Assembly: GCA_963791325.1 (NCBI GenBank)
Contig: CAWBRU010000002.1
Coordinates: forward strand, 124,001 to 188,000
DNA: 64,000 nt
Direction of reading: 5' to 3'
Source of the DNA: JBEVJK01 sp963791325
Lineage (GTDB): Bacteria > Pseudomonadota > Alphaproteobacteria > Rhizobiales > Rhizobiaceae
A program made the translations under genes and the position numbers. Shown in pieces: positions 36,143 to 45,825 of the stretch (position 1 is the first letter of the stretch; each line of letters starts with the position of its first letter). Under the pieces are notes generated by a model. It did no database searches and was not told the origin of the DNA. It saw nothing but the letters and a program-made list of their open reading frames with translations.

Positions 36143-37145
36143 CCGCATCGCCAGGCTGTTCCGCGCCCACCCGACCGAGACGTGGCTGGTCGTCTTAATG
36201 CTCGTGATCTGCGCCGGTCTTTCGATGGCCAGCGACAAATTTTTTACCATCGCCAATCTCTTCAACCTGCTCAATACGAGTTCGACCAATCTGATTTTCG
36301 CGGTAGGGCTGCTCGTGGTGCTGATCGCAGGAGGGATCGACATCTCGTTCGCCGTGGCGGCGTCGGTTGTACAGTACGTAGTGGCGCTGGCGCTGGCGAA
36401 AATTGGCGGCGGCGGCTGGCTGATCGGGCTCGCCTTGGCAGCGGTCGCCGGCATAGCGCTCGGCGCTGTCAATGCCGCCCTAATCTACTATTTCCGCATC
36501 ATCTCGATCGTCGTCACCATCGCGACGTTTAACATCTTCTTCGGCCTGCTGATGTTCTTCACGCATGGCGTGTCGATCTACAATCTGCCCGAATGGTGGA
36601 CACATCGCACAGTCTTGTTCGAGTTCCAGCAGGCCAACGGGAATTGGGCCGAGCTGACGCTGCCGGTGGCGATCATGGCAGCGTGCGTCGTTGCCACCTG
36701 GGCGCTGATCCGGCATTCGACCACCGGGCGCCAACTCTACGCTTTCGGCGACAATCCCGAAGGCGCGCGCCGCCTTGGCATCAATATCGCGGCAATGCAC
36801 TTCATCGCATTCGGCTGGCTCGGACTGATGTCGGGCATCGCGGGGCTGGTGCAGGTGCACTATGCGCAGGAGGTCGTACCCAACGCCTTGGTCGGGCGCG
36901 AGCTCGACGTGCTTGCCGCCGTCGTGCTCGGAGGCGCGAGGCTGGGCGGCGGCCGCGGCACCGTGCTCGGCTGCATCCTCGGCGTTCTTCTCATCTCGGT
37001 TACGCAGAACGGGCTGAACTTGTTGGGCATCTCGCCCTATGCCTTCAAGATGATCGTTGGGGCTACTATCCTGATGGCAATCACACTGTCGAATGCGCCG
37101 CTCGGCCAGGTGCTTGCCGGCATGCGGCAAAGGAGGGCGGCATGA
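36135..37145 (+). CDS. CUT2 sugar ABC transporter permease 1
   Basis: 336 residues from ATG 36135 inside the end of the ATPase gene. There are 8-10 hydrophobic helices. BPD_transp_2 family signatures include VLIAGGIDISFAVAASVVQY and YAFGDNPEGARRLGINI (the EAA-like cytoplasmic loop), plus a Gly-rich ending VLGGARLGGGRGTVLG. It forms the membrane channel with permease 2. Stop and next start overlap (ATGA at 37142-37145). Confidence 0.93.
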   Translation: MPSRIARLFRAHPTETWLVVLMLVICAGLSMASDKFFTIANLFNLLNTSSTNLIFAVGLLVVLIAGGIDISFAVAASVVQYVVALALAKIGGGGWLIGLALAAVAGIALGAVNAALIYYFRIISIVVTIATFNIFFGLLMFFTHGVSIYNLPEWWTHRTVLFEFQQANGNWAELTLPVAIMAACVVATWALIRHSTTGRQLYAFGDNPEGARRLGINIAAMHFIAFGWLGLMSGIAGLVQVHYAQEVVPNALVGRELDVLAAVVLGGARLGGGRGTVLGCILGVLLISVTQNGLNLLGISPYAFKMIVGATILMAITLSNAPLGQVLAGMRQRRAA

Positions 37146-38167
37146 CGCCTGGCCTCCTCGATACAGGTGTGCCGAAACGCAGTGCGCTGCGCCGCCTTGC
37201 CGGCAAGCTCGGCGCCGAGAATATTGGCCTGCTGCTGGCGCTTGTCGCCGTGGTAGTGTCCTTCGGGTCTCTCTCGCCGCGGTTCTTCTCCAACGCTACC
37301 TTCGAGTCTGTAGCCTTTCAGTTGCCCGAACTGGGCCTGCTAACGCTGGCCATGCTGATGCCGATTATCTCTGGCGGCATCAACCTCGCGGTCACCTTCA
37401 CGGCCAATCTCTGTGGGCTCACACTGGCGTGGGTGCTCAAGGCAAATGGCGGCCCAGACGCCAGCATCTATGCCTTCCTACTCGGCTCCATCCTGGCCGT
37501 CGGCGTCGGCACCGCCGCGGGCCTGGTGATGGGGACGGTGATTGCCTACACCGGCGCGCACCCGATCCTCGTCACGCTGTCCGTTATGATCTTCCTGCGG
37601 GGTCTTGGAGAATTCCTGACGCGCGGCGCCGACATCTCGGGATTCCCTGAATTCATTCAGCCGCTCGGGCATGGCAGCATCTCCGGCATACCTATCCCAC
37701 TGCTGATCCTGCTTGGCGCCGTCTTCGTCTGGCACATCCTGATGACCCGGACCAAGCTTGGCTTCTGCAACTACATGGTCGGCTCCAACATCGAAGCGAC
37801 GCGCTATTCCGGCATTTCGACGCGCCGCGTCATCACGCTGATCTATGCGCTGTCGGGCGCCATGTGCGCGCTGGCCGGCATCATCATGGTGGCGCGGTTC
37901 AACTCGGTCCGTGTCGGTCATGGCAAGTCCTATCTGCTGATCACTGTGCTTGCCTGCTTCCTCGGGGGGGTCAATCCGTTCGGCGGTTTCGGCAAGGTCG
38001 TGTCGGTATTTCTGGCACTCGTCATTCTGCAACTGCTGTCTTCGGGGCTCAACCTCCTAGGCGCCAGCCAGCATCTCGCCACAGCCATCTGGGGCATCAT
38101 GCTGGTAGGCGTGATGATCCTGCGATGGGTCGCGGGGCAACTCAATTTTATGAGGATCACACAATGA
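37142..38167 (+). CDS. CUT2 sugar ABC transporter permease 2
   Basis: 341 residues, start overlapping permease 1 by 4 bases. Multiple helices. Signatures MLMPIISGGINLAVTFTANL, YMVGSNIEATRYSGISTRRV and CFLGGVNPFGGFGKVVSV define the BPD_transp_2 permease family. It pairs with permease 1 as a heterodimeric channel. Its stop overlaps the start of the epimerase gene (ATGA at 38164-38167), so the operon is tightly coupled. Confidence 0.93.
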   Translation: MTPGLLDTGVPKRSALRRLAGKLGAENIGLLLALVAVVVSFGSLSPRFFSNATFESVAFQLPELGLLTLAMLMPIISGGINLAVTFTANLCGLTLAWVLKANGGPDASIYAFLLGSILAVGVGTAAGLVMGTVIAYTGAHPILVTLSVMIFLRGLGEFLTRGADISGFPEFIQPLGHGSISGIPIPLLILLGAVFVWHILMTRTKLGFCNYMVGSNIEATRYSGISTRRVITLIYALSGAMCALAGIIMVARFNSVRVGHGKSYLLITVLACFLGGVNPFGGFGKVVSVFLALVILQLLSSGLNLLGASQHLATAIWGIMLVGVMILRWVAGQLNFMRITQ

Positions 38168-39016
38168 AGGGCTTTGGCGTTCATACGAGCATGTGGACGA
38201 GCGGCTGGACCGTCTCAGGCGCCGAGCACACGGTCGCGGCTGTGAAGAAATACAGCCTGGACTTCATTGAAATCTCGCTCGCCGATCCGCATTCGTGCGA
38301 CGCTGCCCATACGCGCAAGCTGCTCGCGGCAAACGATCTCCAGGCCGTCTGCTCGCTTGGCCTGCCTCAATACGCATGGGCGTCCCAGCATCCGCAAGAG
38401 GCCATCGACTTTCTCACGGTGGCCATCGACAAAACGGCCGACCTCGGCGGCTTGGCGCTTTGCGGCGTAATCTATGGCGGCATCGGCGAGCGAACCGGCA
38501 TGCCGCCAACTCAGAGCGAGATCGACAACATCGCGAAAGTCATGACCGTTGCCGCCAGGCAGGCCAGGGCACGGGGCATCGAACTCGGCGTGGAAGCCGT
38601 CAACCGCTACGAGAACCACATCATCAATACGGCCGCGCAGGCTGTTGCGCTGATCGAGCAGGTCGGCGCCGACAATATTTTCGTCCATCTCGATACCTAT
38701 CATATGAACATCGAGGAACGGGGCATGGGAAACGGCATCATAACCGCTCGCGACCACCTTAAATACATCCATCTCTCCAGAGTCCGATCGCGGCACGCCC
38801 GGCGAAGGCAACTGTAACTGGGACGAGACCTTCGCAACGCTCGCCGCGATCGGCTTTGAGGGTGGGCTGGCGATGGAGAGCTTCATCAACATGGATCCCC
38901 TATTGGCATTCGGATTGAGCGTCTGGCGCCCAGTCGCCGCCAGCGAAACAGTCGTCATGAGCAACGGCCTGCCCTTCCTCAAAAACAAGGCGCGGCAGTA
39001 CGGGTTGATCAAATAG
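38164..39016 (+). pseudogene. D-tagatose/D-psicose 3-epimerase family (TIM barrel) gene with one frameshift
   Basis: About 284 residues when one extra base near 38779 is ignored. The first frame gives GFGVHTSMWTSGW, GVEAVNRYENHIINTAAQAV (metal-ligand Glu) and FVHLDTYHMNIEE (metal-ligand Asp/His), up to YIHLS. The continuation in the next frame reads ESDRGTPGEGNCNWDETF and LAMESF (last ligand Glu). These are the four-ligand motifs of ketose 3-epimerases (DTE/DPE family), which interconvert ketohexose C3 epimers. Its place at the end of the ABC operon suggests catabolism of an imported rare ketose. The frameshift may be an error: the extra A sits in TCC-A-GAG, a context shared with the kinase gene at 15680. 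Confidence 0.85.
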
Positions 39017-39747
39017 GTATTTGCATCCAGCGCGGGCCGGTCTGTCGTTATTGTCTCATCCTTCGAGCACAGCGGATTGACCATTGCTGTGGATCGCTAC
39101 TCTGCTAGACCCTACTAATATTGGCGAGCGCCAAGTCTATAATCGGCGCAGCGCGTCTCGGTCGTGTCGCTGCCTACATCCAGGCAGATGTACTATGTTG
39201 AGCAAGCCGACAAGCGGTAGGGACATGGGCCAGCCAGGGCTGAAGGAACTTCTCACCAGCTGTGAGATGATCACCAATGACCACGGCCCAATGTTGTGAT
39301 GTAGCGACAGGATTGACACGCGTTAGACGTGGTAATGTCCGCACGGTGCGAGGCAGCAGGCCTCTCCTTAATATTCAGTGTGCGCTTAGAGGTCAGAACC
39401 TGGCTTTGCCAACGGCAGCTTTGCGGCGCAAAGCAGCCATTCCGACTGGGCCTCAGCATGATCCAGTTTAGGTCTTTCACGATATCTCGCCCGTCGATCT
39501 GAGCGTTAAGTTTCCTTAGCACCGAGGCCGCGGATTACAAGCGCTGCTATGCTCTGCCGCGAGCCAGTTTCCAATTCGGTCAGTCGCCGAAATAGGCCCT
39601 ACTGGCGCGCGTTTGAAACAGGCCGGTCTTCCGGCCAGCCAGTCCCTCAAGGCGCGCTCACGGGGCCGACAGGGTCGAACACGGGGCATTGGGAATGGTG
39701 GATAGGCGCAAGAGTTAAAATTTCGGAAAAATTGGGGGCGGGGCAGG
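39017..39747. other. Intergenic, nothing recognised
   Basis: About 730 bases downstream of the sugar operon. No supported gene and no clear terminator; it ends at the tandem repeat. Confidence 0.4.
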
Positions 39748-39990
39748 CCGCCGTTTTTCGAGCGGCGCCTGGGGCAGGCCAGGGGGTGGATCGCGAATGC
39801 CAAGGGCCTTGTTTCACGAAGTGCGCTCAGCTTAGCTCGGCCCACGCAGCCGCGCCTTCACGTGCGTCGCCGTTTTTCAAGCTGTAGGCGGGACGGGCCA
39901 GGGGGTGGATTGCGAATGCCTTGTTTCACGTGAATAAAGAGAGGCGCTTAAGCTACGCTCAGCTCGGCACATCCCAGATGCGCCGTCACG
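39748..39990. repeat. Imperfect tandem repeat, two copies of about 120 bases
   Basis: Copy 1 (39748-39865) and copy 2 (39868-39990) share, in order, GCCGTTTTTC, a GGGCCAGGGGGTGGAT-like box, GCGAATGCC, TTGTTTCACG, GCTCAGCT and a C/T-rich tail near GCGCC/TTCACG. They differ by several small indels. They lie just beyond the 3' end of the serine recombinase gene. Confidence 0.75.
39922..39937. promoter_or_regulatory. parS-like palindrome (putative ParB site)
   Basis: The 16 bases TGTTTCACGTGAATAA match the widely conserved parS consensus TGTTTCACGTGAAACA at 14 positions, including the full TTCACGTGAA core. The corresponding place in repeat copy 1 is decayed. It is a site only by similarity. Confidence 0.45.
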
Positions 39991-40019
39991 CGCACAGCGG
40001 GTCTCAGCGTGCCGTGGGA

Positions 40020-40661
40020 TCAGTCCGCCAACCGGCGTTGCACACGGATCACCGTGACTGCAGACCAACCGCCGCCATTCGGCGTGGGCACCTGGCGCGC
40101 ATTGAGTTCGGCAGCGATCGAACGGGCAGATTGCCCCTCCAATTCGGCGAGGGTCGGCCGCAGTGCCTCAGCGCGGGCTTTCGCCTCATCCCTGTTCTGG
40201 ATGCCTCTGGCATTAAGGCCGCCCAACTTAACGCCCTGCGCCTTCTTGGCCGCCAGAGCGTCTCTCGTGCGCTGGGAAATCAGCCGCCTCTCCTTTTCGG
40301 CGAGCGCGGCGAACAGGTGGATCATAAACGGATCCACATCGACGCCCAGCTCGGCAACGATGAACGAAGTCCGATGCACCATCAGGCCGGAGATGAAGTG
40401 CACATCGCGAGACAGGCGGTCGAGTTTGGCGACGATGATCGGCGCCTTGTGCTGGCGCGCCTTCTTGAGCGCAGCCGACAATTGCGGGCGGCGATCTAGC
40501 GCGTCAGCACCCTTGCCGGTCTCCACTTCGATGAAGGTTTCAACCAACTTGAAGCCCTCGGCTGCGGCGAAACGGGCAAGCGCCGTCTGCTGCGCCTCGA
40601 GGCCGAGGCCGGAGCGGCCTTGCTGGCTTGTACTGACACGAGCGTATGCGATGGCGATCTT
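40020..40661 (-). CDS. Serine recombinase/resolvase family protein
   Basis: 213 residues from GTG 40661 (a GTG at 40685 is also in frame). The N-terminal catalytic domain reads IAYARVSTSQQGRSGLGLEAQQ with the active-site Ser in RVS, then IIVAKLDRLSRDVHFISGLM and AALAEKERRLISQRTRDAL. The C-terminal ~70 residues include a short helix-turn-helix-like part (SARSIAAELNARQVPTPNGGGWSAVTVIRVQRRL). It is intact and probably active in site-specific recombination or resolution. The neighbouring repeat and recombinase remnant suggest a mobile-element edge near tRNA-Thr. Confidence 0.9.
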   Translation of the reverse strand, partial: KIAIAYARVSTSQQGRSGLGLEAQQTALARFAAAEGFKLVETFIEVETGKGADALDRRPQLSAALKKARQHKAPIIVAKLDRLSRDVHFISGLMVHRTSFIVAELGVDVDPFMIHLFAALAEKERRLISQRTRDALAAKKAQGVKLGGLNARGIQNRDEAKARAEALRPTLAELEGQSARSIAAELNARQVPTPNGGGWSAVTVIRVQRRLAD

Positions 40662-40788
40662 CACGATTGGCCCTAAGTGCGACACACAAGCCCGTTACAG
40701 ATCAAGGGGACGTGTCACGCCGATACACATGCTTTTGTCCTATCTATAGCCCGGAATCCGACTCCGATGGGCACCGCATACGGCTCAA

Positions 40789-41253
40789 TCAGCCAAAAAA
40801 TCGGCGCAAAAGGTGGTTTCGGAGGGGGCCAGGCTTAACCAATTTTAGGAGGTCGCCAGGCGTCTCGTCATCCCCGAGGCCGTTCAACGCTCTCTCTAGC
40901 CAAAGTCCGCGCTGAATAATTGACCGCGAGACGCTCTTATCTACGGTCGCTCCGATGGCTGCCAGGCCCACCCGACCATAGCGGACAGCAGCGGTTGAGA
41001 GCATTGGCTTGTCGCCCAGTGCCACCTGTTCCGTCTTGTAGGCGTGCAGGTGGCCGCCGTGCTTGCCGCAGCACACGCCACCGTGGAGAGCCGGCTGCTT
41101 GCAGCGCTCGCCGGTTGACCTCGCTGTCGCACAGCAGCGGAAGCGATCTGGGACCGCGCCGAGGCGCATGCCGCCACTGGGCGGTGTTGGGTTGCGATTG
41201 GTCGGCTCATGGAGCGCCACTCGCCAGCTTGGTCTGCATTTGCTGACGGCCAT
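40789..41253 (-). CDS. HGG-motif protein of unknown function (Cys/His cluster)
   Basis: About 154 residues from ATG 41253; the frame extends to 41457 but that part lacks family-like sequence. The region RCCATARSTGERCKQPALHGGVCCGKHGGH has four Cys and paired His-Gly-Gly units, reminiscent of small mobile-element proteins with a C-x-HGG zinc-binding pattern that are frequent on rhizobial islands. The second half is helical (LSTAAVRYGRVGLAAIGATVD). The function is unknown; it probably binds metal. Confidence 0.55.
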   Translation of the reverse strand: MAVSKCRPSWRVALHEPTNRNPTPPSGGMRLGAVPDRFRCCATARSTGERCKQPALHGGVCCGKHGGHLHAYKTEQVALGDKPMLSTAAVRYGRVGLAAIGATVDKSVSRSIIQRGLWLERALNGLGDDETPGDLLKLVKPGPLRNHLLRRFFG

Positions 41254-41456
41254 GGCGGCGCAATATACACCCTTGGTGGCGGCGTAACAAAGGGCGGCGA
41301 GGTGCACCGCCGTTGCCGCGGGACTTCTGAAGGCTCCGGACCTGCCGAGAGTAGTTCCAGATCTGCCACGTTCCCTGGCCATTTGCTTTCGGGCAAGTCG
41401 AGCAAAGACGCCCGTATCAACAAGCGCGGAAATCCGCGAACTCGTTTGCCGTATCA

Positions 41457-41606
41457 ATCAGGCCTTTGCTCGACGAAATGACCGGCCTCAGCGCCAACCG
41501 GACAGCGCAGGAACTCAATCAACGCGGCATCAAGTCGGCGCGCGGCGGTCGTTGGACCGCCCAGTCGGTCCTGAACCTGAAGGCGCGGCTACAAGGGGCA
41601 GCATGA
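41457..41606 (+). pseudogene. Serine recombinase C-terminal remnant
   Basis: The frame reads LDEMTGLSANRTAQELNQRGIKSARGGRWTAQSVLNLKARLQGAA and a stop at 41606. It parallels the C-terminal end of the intact recombinase nearby (AAELNARQVPTPNGGGWSAVTVIRV). It has no N-terminal domain. Orientation is opposite to the intact gene. Confidence 0.65.
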
Positions 41607-41850
41607 ATTCGACCCCCGGCCTACCTCCGCTTGATGGGGCGAAAGGGCCGCGCACCCAGCATATCGGTGCTACCAAGAATTCTGGCACTCCTGTAGGCAA
41701 AGCTGCCTGCCCAGCATCTCTGGCGCTACCCAAGATCCTGTTACCTTCTAGGCAGAACTGCCGGCTATGCCGCCGATCTCCGGTGAAAGACTGGTGAAAG
41801 ACGTCGGAAGAACGCACGCCTTGGAAAATCGATTAAATAATTGAAATCGC

Positions 41851-41925
<75 letters not shown>

Positions 41926-42059
41926 CGGGCGGAATGCGGCGCCTTCTGCCACATCGATGGGGAGCGTGCAAGACGAAAGCCGGACCTTGACGCGCCACGG
42001 CTCCGCCGTGACCATCGCCATGCCGGCCGCCGCGCCGAACCGCGAGGAGAGCCACGCCG

Positions 42060-42257
42060 ATGCCGTCGAAGCCGCCGTCTTCCCCCGCCGGGCCCCGTTC
42101 GCGTGCCGAACGCCTCGCCGCCGAACTGCGCGCCAATCTGGAACGGCGCAAGGCGCAGGCGCGCGGCCGCCGGGCTGCGGCGGCCGCGGCCGATAGCGGA
42201 CCGAATGCCGAAACCGCGCCTTCGGCCGCGCGGCAGCCGCCGGACGGGAAAGGCTAG
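42060..42257 (+). CDS. Small conserved basic protein upstream of murA
   Basis: 65 residues, Pro/Ala-rich N-terminus, then a helical basic core ERLAAELRANLERRKAQARGRRAA. Short proteins with this core are typical of the position just before murA in Hyphomicrobiales. The function is unknown. No frameshift in this gene. Confidence 0.7.
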   Translation: MPSKPPSSPAGPRSRAERLAAELRANLERRKAQARGRRAAAAAADSGPNAETAPSAARQPPDGKG

Positions 42258-42261
42258 AGTC

Positions 42262-42318
42262 CCAGTTTTTGCCGCAATTCCGGACGGAGAACCGGTTTCC
42301 ACTTCACCTGGAATTGCG
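42262..42318. repeat. Rhizobial intergenic repeat, copy 1
   Basis: The sequence around GCCGCAATTCCGGACGG, GAACCGGTTTCCACTTC and CTGGAATTGC has outer inverted halves (AATTCC ... GGAATT) and resembles the second copy at 43853-43910. Short imperfect palindromes of this pattern are scattered between genes in rhizobia. Confidence 0.6.
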
Positions 42319-42517
42319 CGTGCTCGAGCCCGGCCCGGCGCCGCGGCAACGCCCGACTTGCTGCGGCGGCAGCTCGGGCTCGCCAAGCGACGCTGCGGCG
42401 CGATCCTGAACCGGTTTAACCGGTTCTTGATCGTTCCCGGCCCATGCTTTAGACGGGCTGGCAGAGTTCAACCCCTCGGGACCCGGCACCTCATCCGGGA
42501 GAAAAGCTTCACCCAGC

Positions 42518-43809
42518 ATGGATCGCATCCGCATCGTCGGCGGCAACGAGCTCACCGGCCGCATCCCGATCTCGGGCGCCAAGAATGCGGCGCTGCCGCT
42601 GATGATCGCCTCGCTGCTCACCGACGACACGCTGACGCTCGAGAACGTGCCGCATCTGGCCGATGTCGAGCAGCTGATCCGCATCCTCGGCAATCACGGC
42701 GTCGACTATTCGGTCAACGGCCGCCGCGAGCGCCAGAACGAGGGCTATTCGCGCACCATCCATTTCACCGCCCGCAACATCGTCGACACCACCGCGCCCT
42801 ACGAGCTGGTGTCGAAGATGCGGGCGAGTTTCTGGGTGATCGGGCCGCTGCTTGCCCGCATGGGCGAGGCGCACGTGTCGCTGCCGGGCGGCTGCGCCAT
42901 CGGCACGCGGCCGGTCGACCTGTTCATCGACGGCCTGCAGGCGCTCGGCGCCGAGATCGACGTCGAGAGCGGCTATGTCATCGCCAAAGCCCCCGACCGG
43001 CTCACCGGCAACCGCTTCGTCTTCCCGAAAGTGTCGGTCGGCGCCACCCATGTGCTGATGATGGCGGCGACGCTGGCCCAGGGCGAGACGGTGCTCGACA
43101 ATGCCGCGCGCGAGCCCGAAGTCGTCAACCTCGCCGACTGCCTGAACGCCATGGGCGCCCGGATCAGCGGCGCCGGCACCTCGACGATCACCATCGACGG
43201 CGTCGACGCGCTCGCCGGGGCGCGGCATCCGGTCATCCCCGACCGCATCGAGACCGGCACCTATGCCATGGCGGTGGCGATGACCGGCGGCGACGTCATG
43301 CTGGAGAAGGCGCAGGCCGGACCTGCTGCAGACCGCGCTCGACGTGATCGCGCAGACGCGGCGCCGAGATCATTCCGGTCAATTCCGGCATCCGCGTCAG
43401 GCGCAACGGCGACGGCATCGCGCCGGTCGACGTCACGACGGAGCCGTTCCCGGGCTTCCCGACCGATCTGCAGGCGCAGTTCATGGGCCTGATGACGATG
43501 GCGAAAGGCAAGTCGCAGATCACCGAGACGATCTTCGAGAACCGCTTCATGCACGTGCAGGAACTGGCCCGCCTCGGCGCCCACATCAGCCCTCCGGCCA
43601 GACGGCGATCGTCGACGGCGTGTCGCGGCTGAAGGGCGCGCCGGTGATGGCGACCGACCTGCGCGCCTCGGTGTCGCTGGTGATCGCCGGCCTGGCCGCG
43701 CGAGGGCGAAACGATGGTCAACCGCGTCTACCATCTCGACCGCGGCTTCGAGCGGCTCGAGGAAAAGCTGTCCGGCTGCGGCGCCGTGATCGAGCGGCTC
43801 TCCGGCTAG
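42518..43809 (+). pseudogene. murA: UDP-N-acetylglucosamine 1-carboxyvinyltransferase, several frameshifts
   Basis: The first 265 residues read without break: MDRIRIVGGNELTGRIPISGAKNA, and LPGGCAIGTRPVDL with the catalytic Cys. From 43310 on, the frame changes at ~43316, ~43363, ~43592 and ~43702. The downstream pieces are nevertheless clear MurA: DLLQTALDVIAQT, GIRVRRNGDGIAPVDVTT, DLQAQFMGLMTMAKGKSQITETIFENRFMHVQELARLGAHIS and ASVSLVIAGLAA, ending RLSG at 43809. MurA transfers enolpyruvate to UDP-GlcNAc as the first committed peptidoglycan step and is normally essential. Such a broken copy is more likely a sequencing artefact. Confidence 0.9.
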
Positions 43810-43852
43810 CCGGCGATCTTTGCCGAGCGAAATCGATGCGCCTCTCTAAGTC

Positions 43853-43910
43853 CTTGTTTTGCCGCCATTCCGGTTGGAAAACCGTTTCCACTTCGGCTGG
43901 AATTGCTCTA
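43853..43910. repeat. Rhizobial intergenic repeat, copy 2
   Basis: TTGTTTTGCCGCCATTCCGG, then GAAAACCGTTTCCACTTC, then CTGGAATTGCTCTA. Same layout and direction as copy 1 at 42262-42318. The two copies flank murA. Confidence 0.6.
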
Positions 43911-44054
43911 ACAGGGGAGCTCGACCGGAGAGCGGCGCGCCGGCCTTGGCAGGGCGGTTTCGCTCGTTCGGCATGAACTTGGAGGAGTGCGGCCGAAGGC
44001 CTTCGGCGCCGGCCGCCGCTCCCTGACCGGAAGCCGCTCGAAAGCGCCGACGCG

Positions 44055-44497
44055 ATGACCTCTGCTCAAGCTCGTCGCGCTCGACGACGAGGATCTCGAC
44101 ATCGTCTCCGCGCATGTGCAGGACGCGGTGATGAAGGTCGGCGACCTCGCAATTCCACGCCTGCCGCCCAGCAGTTCGTCCTGACCATGAACCGCTTCGC
44201 CTGGGAGGCCGTGCGCGGCCGGCTGCGCCAAGCGCGCCGAGCGGCGCCGCAGCGTGCTGCATTTCGACCGCGTGGTAGCGGCCAAGCTCGCACGGCATCG
44301 ATCCGCGGCAAGCCGGCCGAGGTGCTGTCGCTGCTGGCGATCCGCTTCAGTGCCGGCGGAGCCGCCGGCCGGCATCGATCGAGCTGGTGTTCGCCGGCGA
44401 GGCGACGATCCGGCTCGACGTCGAATGCATCGAGGCGCGGCTGGCCGACCTCGGCGGCGCCTGGGAGGCATCGTCGCGCCCGGCGCACCGGGCCTGA
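44055..44497 (+). pseudogene. DUF2948 family protein, frameshifted
   Basis: From ATG 44055, after one extra base, the frames give LLKLVALDDEDLDIVSAHVQDAVMKVGDLA, then FVLTMNRFAWEA, VLHFDRVVAAKLA and EVLSLLAIRF. These match the DUF2948 proteins that stand between murA and hisD in this order. At least four indels break the gene. The function of DUF2948 is unknown. Confidence 0.7.
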
Positions 44498-44510
44498 GAG
44501 GAGCGGGGCG

Positions 44511-45817
44511 ATGGCGATCCGGCTCGACCAGTCGCGATCCCGATTTCGAGGCGCGCTTTGCCGCCTTCCTCGCCACCAAGCGGGAGGTCGCCGCCGATGT
44601 CGACGGCAACGGTGCGCGAGATCATCGCCGCGTGCGCGCCGAGGGCGACGCCGCGCTGCTCGACTACACCCGGCAATTCGACCGCGTCGATCTGGCAGCG
44701 GTCGGCTCGCAGTGTCGGCGCCGATGAGATCGCGGCACGCCTAGCGGCCGCCGCCGATCCGGAGGCCGTCGCGGCGCTGACCTTCGCGCGCGACCGCATC
44801 CGCGCCCATCACCGCGGCAGCGGCCGCAGGACGACCGCTACACCGACCCGCTCGGGCGTCGAGCTCGGCTCGCGCTGGACGGCGATCGAGGCGGTCGGCC
44901 TCTATGTGCCGGGCGGCACGGCCAGCTATCCGAGCTCGGTGCTGATGAACGCGCGTGCCGGCCAGGGTCGCCGGCGTCGAGCGCATCGTCATGATGGTGC
45001 CGGCGCCGGGCGGCGAGATCAATCCGCTGGTGCTGGTCGCGGCCGAGCTCGCCGGCGTGTCGCGAGATCTACCGGGTCGGCGGCGCGCAGGCGATCGCGG
45101 CGCTCGCCTACGGCACCGAGACGATCGCGCCGGTCGCCAAGATCGTCGGGCCCGGCAACGCCTATGTCGCGGCCGCCAAGCGGCAGGTGTTCGGCACGGT
45201 CGGCATCGACATGATCGCCGGCCCGTCGGAGGTGCTGGTCGTCGCCGACGCCGACAACGATCCGGACTGGATCGCCGCCGACCTGCTGGCGCAGGCCGAG
45301 CACGACGCCGCCGCGCAGTCGATCCTGATCACCGACGACGCCGGGCTTCGCGCGAAGCCGTCGAAGCGGCGGTCGAGCGCCAGCTTAAGACGCTGCCGCG
45401 CGCCGAGACCGCGGCGGCCAGCTGGCGCGATTTCGGCGCCATCATCGTGGTCGAGACGCTCGACGAGGCCGTGCCGCTGGTCGACCGCATCGCCGCCGAG
45501 CATGTCGAGCTCGCGCTCGACCGAGCGCCGAGGCGTTCCTGACGCAAGCATCCGCAATGCCGGCGCGATCTTCTCGGCCGCCACACGCCGGAGGTGATCG
45601 GCGACTATGTCGGCGGCTCCAACCATGTGCTGCCGACGGCGCGCTCGGCGCGCTTCTCGTCCGGTCTGTCGGTGCTCGACTTCGTCAAGCGCACCGTCGA
45701 TGCTCAAGCTCGGCCCCGAGCCAGCTTGCGGCGCTGGCGCCGGCTGCCATGGCGCTCGCCCAGGCCGAGGGGCTCGACGCGCATGCCCGCTCCGTCGCCA
45801 TCCGGCTCAACCTGTAG
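44511..45817 (+). pseudogene. hisD: Histidinol dehydrogenase, many frameshifts
   Basis: Pieces in all three frames spell HisD in order: FEARFAAFLATKREVA, YVPGGTASYPSSVLMNA (histidinol-binding region), ERIVMMVPAPGGEINPLVLVAAELAGV, AIAALAYGTETIAPVAKIVGPGNAYVAAAKRQVFG, GIDMIAGPSEVLVVADADNDPDWIAADLLAQAEHDAAAQSILIT and a C-terminus ending SVAIRLNL. The total span fits the usual ~430 residues. HisD performs the last two oxidation steps of histidine synthesis using NAD and Zn. The scattered single-base indels in an otherwise conserved sequence suggest error. Confidence 0.88.
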
Positions 45818-45825
45818 GGCATGGC

